Shown here: piece by piece, positions 18,610-25,666 of the stretch
How positions within the stretch are numbered: the first letter of the stretch is position 1
Layout of the letters: each line of letters opens with the position of its first letter
DNA from: Flavobacterium hibisci
GTDB taxonomy: Bacteria; Bacteroidota; Bacteroidia; Flavobacteriales; Flavobacteriaceae
Length of the DNA stretch: 64,000 nt
NCBI RefSeq assembly: GCF_020026925.1
Contig: NZ_JAIQDW010000001.1
Coordinates: 248,001 to 312,000, forward strand
Reading direction: 5' to 3'
The notes under the pieces: generated by a model
Seen by the model: only the letters and a program-made list of their open reading frames with translations
Database searches by the model: none
What the model was told of the DNA's origin: nothing
Translations under genes and position numbers: made by a program

Positions 18610-19296
18610 TTACAATTGCTTTTTCATTGAACCGCAGGTAAGCATCTTAGAACCATAATATGGGTTTTTTATCTCTTTTGTCTCACTGACCCAGATGGCC
18701 CCTTTCCCGCCGTCATACATTGGGCAATAGTCCTGATATAATGTTTTTGAAGTTCCGAAAACCATGATCACATCATTCATGTCTTTACTCAACAGGGCGA
18801 AATGCTCTCTTTGGTGTTCGATATTACCGCCATTGGCCCCGATATGTTCGGCATGTTCTTTGGCGTCATCTGCAATATCGAGATAATCTGCTTTTATTTT
18901 AGCATCTATTAAATCTGGATTTACCTTGTTAAAGGCTGCATGCAGTGCTTTTCCGGCATCTGCTGCTCCTTTTGTGTCATCTTTTGTTAATGCATTTTTA
19001 AGCGCCAGGTAATTGTTTACAATTTCATCTGCAGAAAATGGTGCACTGGCTTGGCTAGTTTTTATTTCTGCACCTTTTTGAGTAGTTTGTTTTACAGGCT
19101 CTGTTAATTCCATTCCGCATTTGGAACATTTGTCTCCTTTTTTTCCCGTAATTTCAGGATGCATAGAACAGGCGTACAATTCCGTGTCATTCTGGGTTAC
19201 AGCAGCAGCATCGGGAGCTGTGACTTCTTTGTTTTTTGAATTGCATGCTGTAAGTACAGCTGCCATTACAATTGTCGAGATAATTAATTTTTTCAT
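18610..19296 (-). CDS. Heavy-metal-binding module plus DUF3347 lipoprotein (228 aa)
   Basis: The lipobox is VLTAC. Residues about 42-68 hold a heavy-metal-binding module of a slightly divergent form (ACSMHPE...CSKCGMELTEP). The DUF3347 helical domain (about 90-190) ends in the CPMYDGGKGAIW...NPYYGSKMLTCG motif. It is a fusion of the two metal-binding modules found singly elsewhere in this operon. Expected location: periplasm, lipid anchored. It probably buffers or hands over copper to the Cus pump encoded just downstream. It lies 59 bp after the 281-residue HMA-DUF3347 gene. Confidence 0.85.
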   Translation of the reverse strand: MKKLIISTIVMAAVLTACNSKNKEVTAPDAAAVTQNDTELYACSMHPEITGKKGDKCSKCGMELTEPVKQTTQKGAEIKTSQASAPFSADEIVNNYLALKNALTKDDTKGAADAGKALHAAFNKVNPDLIDAKIKADYLDIADDAKEHAEHIGANGGNIEHQREHFALLSKDMNDVIMVFGTSKTLYQDYCPMYDGGKGAIWVSETKEIKNPYYGSKMLTCGSMKKQL

Positions 19297-19355
19297 TTTT
19301 TTAGTTTTATTATTTACAAAATATCATTCTGTCCAACACTTTTTGTTAGATAGCC

Positions 19356-20201
19356 TTATTTGATTGTTTCTATTGTCGAACCGCAGCTAAGCATCTGCGA
19401 ACCGTAATACGGATTTCTGATCCCGCTTTCTTTGCTCAGCCAATTTGCATCAACCATTGGGCAGTGGTTGTAATAAACCGGCTGTGGCTGATCGGTAGTT
19501 TTTATAAGATCGTAAGTGTTTTTGGATAGGCTTTTAAAGGATTCTCTTTGTTTTTTGATATCCTGGCTTTCGGAAATGTTTTTTGCATCTGCAGCCAGAC
19601 TTTTCATTACATTCATCCATGCAGTGTGTTCTTTTGGCTTTAGGTTATCCATTTTAACAGCATTGACCGCAGCAAGAAGCTCTTTGGATTTCACGCTGGC
19701 AGTTTTAGCATCCGTTTTCACTAAAGCATCTTTTAGATCAAAATAGCTGTCGAAAATTGCTTTAAAAGGACTGTTCTCTTGTGCATCAGAAGGAATTGCG
19801 GCTGCATGCTGCGAATGATCCATTTTGTCCATATCCAATTTCTTTATTGGGGCCGTCATATTTGTTCTTTCATACTGGCAGCATTGCGGAAGTTTTGCAT
19901 AGGCGTCGGCAGGAGCTAAGAACTGGTCGCTGTCATATCCGGCTAAGGCAATTCGTTTTAGGACCTCGTCCTGATTTGTTTTCTTCTCATCGTAGGTAAT
20001 GGCCGCTATTTTGGTGTTTTGGTCCCAGTTTACCGAAACGATATTTTTGATGTTTCCTGCTTTTTCAATAGCAGTCTTGCACATTAGACAATTACCGTAA
20101 ATTTTAGCATTTACAGTTTTTGCATTTTTTACAGGTGCGCCAAACACTATGACTGACAGCAATAGAGCAATTGCCATCAATCCTTTTTGAATTGATTTCA
20201 T
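19356..20201 (-). CDS. HMA domain plus DUF3347 periplasmic protein (281 aa)
   Basis: A signal peptide (residues 1-21) is followed by an HMA-like ferredoxin-fold domain (about 28-95) with the metal pair in GNCLMCKTAIEKAG. The linker holds DMDKMDHSQH (Met/His rich). The DUF3347 domain (about 140-281) ends in HCPMVDANWLSK...NPYYGSQMLSCGS. Bacteroidota commonly fuse these domains in periplasmic copper carriers. It is the first large gene of the copper operon. A perfect hairpin separates it from the small Cys-rich gene further upstream (150-bp gap), so a promoter for the main operon probably lies at about 20210-20310. Confidence 0.85.
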   Translation of the reverse strand: MKSIQKGLMAIALLLSVIVFGAPVKNAKTVNAKIYGNCLMCKTAIEKAGNIKNIVSVNWDQNTKIAAITYDEKKTNQDEVLKRIALAGYDSDQFLAPADAYAKLPQCCQYERTNMTAPIKKLDMDKMDHSQHAAAIPSDAQENSPFKAIFDSYFDLKDALVKTDAKTASVKSKELLAAVNAVKMDNLKPKEHTAWMNVMKSLAADAKNISESQDIKKQRESFKSLSKNTYDLIKTTDQPQPVYYNHCPMVDANWLSKESGIRNPYYGSQMLSCGSTIETIK

Positions 20202-20316
20202 TTTAAAATGTATTTGATAGTGAAAATGATGCTTTTGAGAAATAATTGTGCATACAAGGCGTATAGAACAATATTCTACAAAAGCGAAAAATTAAAAAAA
20301 TGAGGCAGATAGGCTT

Positions 20317-20350
20317 CCTTTTTTGACACACTTATGGCTGTCAAAAAAGG
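20317..20350 (-). terminator. Hairpin directly after the Cys-rich gene
   Basis: A perfect 12-bp inverted repeat (CCTTTTTTGACA at 20317-20328 and its complement at 20339-20350) with a 10-nt loop begins 3 bp past the stop of the 122-residue protein on the minus strand. The run of A/T lies inside the stem, so it is not a classic hairpin plus T-tail. It could act as a terminator, a partial attenuator before the copper operon, or an mRNA 3' stabiliser. Confidence 0.6.
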
Positions 20351-20353
20351 TAT

Positions 20354-20722
20354 TTAGCTTATTTTAGGGATAAGCCAGATAGAGTAGAAACCCGATAAAA
20401 TCGATGTTTCTGAATTATAGAATGTCTGTTTTTCAGAAAAAAGGCAGATAGAAGTATTTTTGAATTCCGGGTAGGTTAAAAAAACAATTCCCCCGCTGCA
20501 AACTGAAACGCAGCCGCAAGTGCGATGCCCGCATTTTCCGCCACAGCCTTCATGATTTCCCTTTTTTGAATGACAGCTGTTTTCTGAACAGTCATCATGA
20601 TGGGCTGCATTAGCTTCCTTTTTGCAGGAAACTTCCTTAGAAAGATTTCCACATGCAAAACTTGCCATCGGCATCAAAAAGAGGCCTAAGGTAACAATTA
20701 ATATGATGTGAAGTCTTTTCAT
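20354..20722 (-). CDS. Small exported Cys/His-rich protein (122 aa)
   Basis: A signal peptide (residues 1-23, ending FACGN) precedes a dense Cys/His/Glu region (CKKEANAAHHDDCSENSCHS, then CGGKCGHRTCGCVSVC). A C-terminal tail ends IWLIPKIS, almost the same as the protein at 560-883. The Cys spacing suggests a multi-metal or thiolate-cluster site in the periplasm. It is the first gene of the metal island in transcription order and so may sense or scavenge metal. No function can be assigned firmly. Confidence 0.7.
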   Translation of the reverse strand: MKRLHIILIVTLGLFLMPMASFACGNLSKEVSCKKEANAAHHDDCSENSCHSKKGNHEGCGGKCGHRTCGCVSVCSGGIVFLTYPEFKNTSICLFSEKQTFYNSETSILSGFYSIWLIPKIS

Positions 20723-21144
20723 GAAAAGTAAAAATATGAAACAAATATAATTATATAAATTTACTAATAATTAAAATTAATGTTAAAAGTGTTAAATTTG
20801 AAACCCATTTTCTTACTAACTTTTACATGAAGCAGCAAAAGATCCTTTGGATTTCCGTCGTGGATGTCTGCGGGAAGACCGCTTTCAAAAGCTAACAGAT
20901 AAAATGGAAAAAGTTTCCGGCTGTAAAAAACGTGGGAAAAAATCAAGGATACGGTGCAGCCATTACCGAATGCTCTAATTCGGCACCGGGACATATTGCA
21001 AAAGTTTCAAAGAAACTTCAATGCGGTGTAGAACGATAAATTCTGGGCTCATATGAAGACCTGATTCTTTTTTCTGGAATGCTGAGCAATGCGATAAAAA
21101 GACGCTGATCGAAGAATATCCCAAACGTGTCACCAGCAAAAGAT
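20723..21144. other. Non-coding or degenerate junction between metal island and mobile-element backbone
   Basis: This 422-bp stretch has no intact gene. Its plus strand contains several short open stretches in different frames (for example LTDKMEKVSGCKKRGKKSR from about 20890 and CSNSAPGHIAKVSKKLQCG from about 20970) interrupted by stops. This is what a decayed gene fragment would look like, though chance is not excluded. GC content rises here relative to the flanking promoter region. The minus-strand promoter for the Cys-rich gene must be within about 20723-20800. Confidence 0.4.
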
Positions 21145-22428
21145 TTATTTTGGAAACTCTTTTTCTGTGCCGTGTAGAAAAGTGTGTTTTGTAAACCAGC
21201 CGAGCGCCTTTACATCGTTTCTTATCATTTCTTCATGCTGAGGGCTGTATTTTTCAATTTTGTCAATATGCGCGAACAGGAACCTGTGGCTGCGGTTTGT
21301 CGAAATCAGAATCATTGACTTGCTTTTATAGCCTGTAAAGAGGTTGCAGCTTTCTATTGCCAGATTATTTAAAGTATTGATCATTTCAAAGTCCATCTGG
21401 TCTGTATAAAATGTCAATAGCAGGCCTACGCCGTCAAAATCGCCGAACCGTCTTCCGAAATTCAGTCCTGAAACATCCTTGTAGCGGTCATGAAATTCAA
21501 AATAACTGTTGGCGATGGATCGTCTGGTAAGCCGGTCAAAGGAAAGCAGTGCTTTTGCAAGGCCGAGCCTCATTGGGGTCAAATTTTTCAGAAGATCGTT
21601 CTTTAATATTTCATTCTGCACAAAACCGTCTATGAAATAGCTCGCTTTATCAGCTTTAGCTTTATTTTTCACCTTTTCTTCTGCCGCAAAAGAATCCCAG
21701 TCTCCGTCTATTATAAGATAGATCCCGTTTGAATCCTCACTTAAGGCTTTGGGAAAGTTTCTGGTATTTTTAAAAAAGTGTGAGAGCAGATCCTTTTCAG
21801 TGCCTGAGATCAAGATGTAATTATTTGTGATCTGATCCCTGAGCTCAAAGAACTCTTTCTGTGTTTCGACAGGAAAATCAAATTCATCGCCGGGCATAAT
21901 GATAGTGGTCCTGCCTTTAAAAAGCTTCTCTCTTTTTTCCAGATAATCGATAAAGTCAGGAATAGTGTCGAGCTGATCTATAATGGTCTGAAAGGAATCC
22001 TTGTCAAAAAGCGTTACGTAGTCATCATTTTTTGTGGTTTGGTTAAAGGGATAGAACTTTACGCCCTCTCCCAGATTTATTACAATCCTGAAAACTTTTT
22101 TTATCTGTTCCCTGGGAAAGATCTCAATTTCTTTGTCCGGATGTTTAATCTGCACTTCTTTGGCACTAAACAAGGTACGGCATGCGCCGTGGATCTGCTT
22201 GACTGCCTTTTCAATTGTATTGTTGAAGTACCTGAAATGGTTTCCCTTAAACTCGTAGTTTTTAACCGAGATGATAATGAGAACTGAATTGAAGATGATC
22301 ATCAGGTCGCAGATTTCCTTTTTATCCCCATTTTCATGTTTCGGTCCAGGATAGCACCAGTACTTAAGGAATGATCTGTATGCCAGATCATTTACAAAAT
22401 CTTCACCTATTTGTCCTTTGTCATCCAT
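21145..22428 (-). CDS. Nuclease-like protein with N-terminal PD-(D/E)XK/NERD-type domain (427 aa)
   Basis: The N-terminus (DDKGQIGEDFVNDLAYRSFLKYW, then KKEICDLMIIFNSVLIIISVKNYEF) has the layout of NERD-like nuclease folds: a conserved E in the first helix, D in 'CDLMII', and a third-strand xVKN in place of ExK. The remaining ~320 residues show no motif I recognise; they are mixed alpha/beta with several Phe/Asp-rich stretches. It is on the same strand as the PcfJ-like gene about 190 bp upstream and could be part of the mobile element's cargo. The weak active-site match (Val-Lys rather than Glu-x-Lys) lowers confidence in nuclease activity. Confidence 0.55.
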   Translation of the reverse strand: MDDKGQIGEDFVNDLAYRSFLKYWCYPGPKHENGDKKEICDLMIIFNSVLIIISVKNYEFKGNHFRYFNNTIEKAVKQIHGACRTLFSAKEVQIKHPDKEIEIFPREQIKKVFRIVINLGEGVKFYPFNQTTKNDDYVTLFDKDSFQTIIDQLDTIPDFIDYLEKREKLFKGRTTIIMPGDEFDFPVETQKEFFELRDQITNNYILISGTEKDLLSHFFKNTRNFPKALSEDSNGIYLIIDGDWDSFAAEEKVKNKAKADKASYFIDGFVQNEILKNDLLKNLTPMRLGLAKALLSFDRLTRRSIANSYFEFHDRYKDVSGLNFGRRFGDFDGVGLLLTFYTDQMDFEMINTLNNLAIESCNLFTGYKSKSMILISTNRSHRFLFAHIDKIEKYSPQHEEMIRNDVKALGWFTKHTFLHGTEKEFPK

Positions 22429-22588
22429 ATTGCCGGGTTTACCTGATTGGATAGAAAATTACTAAAAATTTTGGGGTGCACAGCAATTTTATGATTATAT
22501 TTTTAAGCAGGTAAAGGTTTGAATTTCAAAAACAATGTCTGTATTTAAGACAGCATCCAAAACCTTGAAGTGTCTGCGCCGCCACAAA

Positions 22589-22612
22589 AAAGCCGGCATA
22601 GATACCGGCTTT
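22589..22612 (-). terminator. Intrinsic terminator after the PcfJ-like gene
   Basis: An 8-bp GC-rich stem (AAAGCCGG at 22589-22596, CCGGCTTT at 22605-22612) with an 8-nt loop is followed on the minus strand by a run of T residues. It lies 9 bp past the stop of the PcfJ-like gene. Confidence 0.8.
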
Positions 22613-22620
22613 GTTATACT

Positions 22621-23925
22621 TTAGACTTTCTTCTGCTTTTGTTTCATCCTGGCTTTAATCTGATACAGATTTTTAGACATCAGGCTCAGAATACGTTTGT
22701 GGTGCTTGGAAGCATTGTTTTTCATGCCCCTGCATTGCAGGATCTCCATACGGCTTAGTGATACTTCAATGGTTTCAACTGATTTTTCAGCCATCTTAGC
22801 CGACAGTATCAGGGAATCTTTTCTGTCATAGTATTCATTGGTAAAAACACAATGCCCTAAATCGTCGCCCTCCTGCATGAAATCCTTAACGTTTTCAATT
22901 ACAGAGATACTAAGTTCCTTTTCCTTGAAAAACAGTCCAAAAAAACGTTTTTTATCACTTGCGTACCTTTTCTGCGCTTTTTCGATTTCAAGGCGCAGAT
23001 CCTGCAGTTTTTTCTTTCTGAGCAGTTCCCTTTTTTTCTGCACCAAATGGTCGTGCGCCATGCTGAGATTTTCGGGACAGACATAAGCAGGACAGGACAG
23101 GTCTTTTTTGAAATATCGGAGCAGTTCGAGATAATCTTCCCAAATCTGCACATCAGTGATTTTATAATTTTTTCTGATTACAGTTTTGACTGCCTGCCAG
23201 TTGTATTTAACACGCTGACGTGAAGCACCAAGATAATACTGCAAGAGGTTCTGCTGTTTTGCCTTTAGCAGGGTTTCTGCTGTGGGATCGGTCAGCAGGG
23301 ATGAAAAGAGCAGGTGCGGGGCAATATTGTATACCGAGTTTTTGAAACCGTTCCTTTTCAAAAGCGGAAGCACTTTTACCTTTGGATAAACTTTGAAGGG
23401 ATTGATGTAATATTTGGCATTTCGAAAGAAATCCTTTGGTTTGATTTCAAGGGGGGAATAGAATTTCCAAGCATCTATCGTATTTGAAAATACATTAGTG
23501 CCTATTGAAAAACTGCGGACTTCCCCTTTTTGGCTTATCCAATGCTGCATCACTTCTTTACAGAAGTAAGTCGGCATAAAATTTTTCTTCATGTGTTTGT
23601 ATGCGATTATTATCCTAACAACCTGATATCCAGCACAGGTTTCCAATATGGCAAAATATTCTATTTCTTTGAAATGTACTTGATTACACGCCTGCATTTT
23701 AAGTTTTGCTTTACAGTGGGCGCAATTGATGAATTTACAGCAGGATTCGCTGTCTGAGGGTTTCCAAGAGTGCGCACACTGCAGGCAGTAGAATTTTCCT
23801 CTTGACAGAACAGCCCAATCCAGAAAAATATTTTTTTCAGCCCAAGCTTCAACTTCGCGCGTTATCGGAGCAAGTGAAGCGCTTAGTGCTGTAAGCTGTT
23901 TTTCGATGCTGGTTTTGGGTATCAT
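22621..23925 (-). CDS. PcfJ-like protein (434 aa)
   Basis: It contains a zinc-ribbon-like pair in the first 100 residues (FYCLQCAHSWKPSDSESCCKF...CAHCKAK). The C-terminal PcfJ signature is EGDDLGHCVFTNEYYDRKDSLILSA (split across about residues 345-370), followed by a basic tail. PcfJ-family proteins occur in conjugative plasmids of Firmicutes and in Bacteroidota integrative elements; their function is unknown. The start overlaps the stop of the PcfK-like gene by 4 nt, so the two are translated together. Position in the backbone with ssb and mob genes supports a role in element maintenance or transfer. Confidence 0.82.
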   Translation of the reverse strand: MIPKTSIEKQLTALSASLAPITREVEAWAEKNIFLDWAVLSRGKFYCLQCAHSWKPSDSESCCKFINCAHCKAKLKMQACNQVHFKEIEYFAILETCAGYQVVRIIIAYKHMKKNFMPTYFCKEVMQHWISQKGEVRSFSIGTNVFSNTIDAWKFYSPLEIKPKDFFRNAKYYINPFKVYPKVKVLPLLKRNGFKNSVYNIAPHLLFSSLLTDPTAETLLKAKQQNLLQYYLGASRQRVKYNWQAVKTVIRKNYKITDVQIWEDYLELLRYFKKDLSCPAYVCPENLSMAHDHLVQKKRELLRKKKLQDLRLEIEKAQKRYASDKKRFFGLFFKEKELSISVIENVKDFMQEGDDLGHCVFTNEYYDRKDSLILSAKMAEKSVETIEVSLSRMEILQCRGMKNNASKHHKRILSLMSKNLYQIKARMKQKQKKV

Positions 23926-24308
23926 AGGTCAAAAAGTGTTAAGGCGGTCTGCACGAGTTTAACTTCCTGTTTTACTTGAGGTATGGTTTCGCTACTACTT
24001 GACAACGTGTGTATTTCAGGCTGAGAGAACAGGTCTGTTTTTGCAGGTGTCTGCACTACAGCCCTGCACGATACAGGGGCAGGAATACCGATGGAATCAT
24101 CGGTGTAGTACTTAACTGCCATGTCAAAGATTTCCTGATTGTCAAAGGCGCACAATCCTGTTTTTTTGACCTCGCCAAAAATGTAAATGCAACAGCTCTC
24201 GATGTTTTTGGTTTCTTTGGCAAGGCTGTGCGCCAAGACTGAATCGCCCTGCGCAGTAGTATTGAGATAATTCTCTATAGCGGTCTTAAAGTTCTCTGAT
24301 GGTTTCAT
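23922..24308 (-). CDS. PcfK-like protein (128 aa)
   Basis: The first ~75 residues match the PcfK-like pattern seen beside PcfJ: FKTAIENYLNTTAQGDSVLAHS, a CCIYIFGEVKK strand and the DMAVKYYTDD motif. The C-terminal 40 residues are Pro/Ser/Thr rich and probably disordered. It overlaps the PcfJ-like gene by 4 nt and lies 23 bp after the 120-residue gene. Function is unknown in the family; linkage to mobile-element cores is established. Confidence 0.8.
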   Translation of the reverse strand: MKPSENFKTAIENYLNTTAQGDSVLAHSLAKETKNIESCCIYIFGEVKKTGLCAFDNQEIFDMAVKYYTDDSIGIPAPVSCRAVVQTPAKTDLFSQPEIHTLSSSSETIPQVKQEVKLVQTALTLFDL

Positions 24309-24331
24309 GATGGAAAAAGTTTGATTAACAG

Positions 24332-24694
24332 TTATTGTTCAAAGACATTGCTGTAAATGCCGTAGCAGTACTCCTCAAAGCAGAGCCAGCATAAAAAAGT
24401 GTAGTGGGGCAGTTTGTAGCGGTTGGCTACAGGCTCTCCAAATGCTTCTTCCAAATCCTCCTTGATGCCTTCCAAATCTTCAAGGTGTTTGATGTAAAAA
24501 GCTTTGCAGTCGTTGTGATAGATAAATTCCCCTATCATACCACTGATACAGCCCCCTCTCTGCAGGTCTTCTAGGAAAGACTTCAACTGCTGCTTTTTCT
24601 TTCCGTTATAGCCGTCCAAATGGCTTATAATGATTTCGTTGAATACTTGGCTTACATCATACTCCGAATACTCGTTTTTGTCCAAGGCTTTCAT
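24332..24694 (-). CDS. Hypothetical mobile-element backbone protein (120 aa)
   Basis: Not recognised with certainty. It is an acidic helical protein with conserved-looking aromatic/Cys residues near the C-terminus (TFLCWLCFEEYCYGIYSN) and the segment GGCISGMIGEFIYHNDC. Its place between ssb (42-bp gap) and the PcfK-like gene, all on one strand, and the typical make-up of such clusters in Bacteroidota elements suggest it is a routine backbone gene. No catalytic motif is visible. Confidence 0.7.
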   Translation of the reverse strand: MKALDKNEYSEYDVSQVFNEIIISHLDGYNGKKKQQLKSFLEDLQRGGCISGMIGEFIYHNDCKAFYIKHLEDLEGIKEDLEEAFGEPVANRYKLPHYTFLCWLCFEEYCYGIYSNVFEQ

Positions 24695-24736
24695 AATGTG
24701 ATTTTTTGGCGTTTATAAATACAATCAGAGCCTGTC

Positions 24737-25129
24737 TTAAAAAGGCAGGTCATCGGGTTCTTCTGAGGAATTTTGTTTTTTAGGCGTGATAACAGCGCCC
24801 GCAGATCCATCTTCTTTTTTGGCAAAAGCCAAAATCTTAAGGCTGTTGATGTGAAAAGTCAAAGACCCCATAGCCGAGCCATCGTGACCGATATAGGTGC
24901 TAATCCCGACACGCCCGAAGAGCTGAACAAGCGCCCCTTTTTTGAGCCACTCAGCCAATTTTGCGTTCAGCCAATACGAGCACTCTACAAAAGTTGTAAT
25001 GTGTTTGTACTCGGTGCTTCCTTTGGGCTTGTAGCTGTCATTGATGGCAATGGAGAAGTTAACGACCTGTTTTTCATTTCCCACTTTACGGGCTAGTGCA
25101 TCTTTTGTAATACGTCCTGTGATTTCCAT
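24737..25129 (-). CDS. ssb: Single-stranded DNA-binding protein
   Basis: A 130-residue OB-fold protein: MEITGRITKDALARKV at the start, the VNFSIAINDSYK strand, FVECSYWLNAKLAEWLKKGALVQLFGRVG in the core, and the acidic C-terminal tip EEPDDLPF that recruits partner proteins in SSBs. It lacks a long disordered linker, as usual for SSBs of Bacteroidota elements. It probably coats single strands made during transfer or repair. It is first in the ssb-(120 aa)-pcfK-pcfJ operon. Confidence 0.92.
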   Translation of the reverse strand: MEITGRITKDALARKVGNEKQVVNFSIAINDSYKPKGSTEYKHITTFVECSYWLNAKLAEWLKKGALVQLFGRVGISTYIGHDGSAMGSLTFHINSLKILAFAKKEDGSAGAVITPKKQNSSEEPDDLPF

Positions 25130-25666
25130 GATTTTAAATTTTAGCGTTACTGTTGTTTAAAATTTCTTTCTCCCTGCACTCCCAAAAATTGTTTTCAAAA
25201 GAAAAAACGGGAAAAAAGAAAGCAAGAATCAAGTGACCGGTTATGAGGATGCGGAGTGCTATAAGTCCCGAAGGGTGGCAAGCGAAAGCGGCGCCATTAT
25301 GCGTATGCAGCATACGGCGGGCACTATCTTGGCTGCCTTTTTATGCCGTTTCGAATTGAAAATATTAGGTTTATCTTTATTTAAAAAACAGGTGTTTATA
25401 CTGTGCTTTGATTTGCACTAAAGAATTAATTTGCCATTTGTAAACTGCATTTGTGGAAAACCGTAAAAAGAAATAAATGGCATTTTGTACGTTTGATTAT
25501 AATTGATTTTCATGTTAAGGCCTTGATATTTATTGACCGCTGCTGTTGAAGAAACAGTTGAGATAAGATGTATATATAAATCAAGAGGAAGATGATCAAA
25601 TTATTATAATTCAAAATAATACCAAGTAATTAACAACATTAGTATTGATAATTAATCTATTTAGAT
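25130..25666. other. Divergent intergenic region between ssb and the sacsin-like gene
   Basis: This 537-bp region has to hold promoters for two divergent operons. The part at about 25230-25350 is much richer in GC than its surroundings and contains a perfect inverted repeat, CGTATGC-A-GCATACG (25302-25316). The part from 25380 to 25666 is very AT-rich. A short open frame in the GC-rich part has no protein-like features. The palindrome could be a regulator site or a trace of insertion; neither can be settled here. Confidence 0.45.

Noticed and set aside
20764..20994. 76-residue minus-strand frame in the junction region
   Set aside because: No signal, domain or operon context; reads like chance openness.
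25233..25421. 62-residue plus-strand frame before the sacsin-like gene
   Set aside because: Lies in the GC-rich intergenic patch and lacks protein-like composition or a partner gene.
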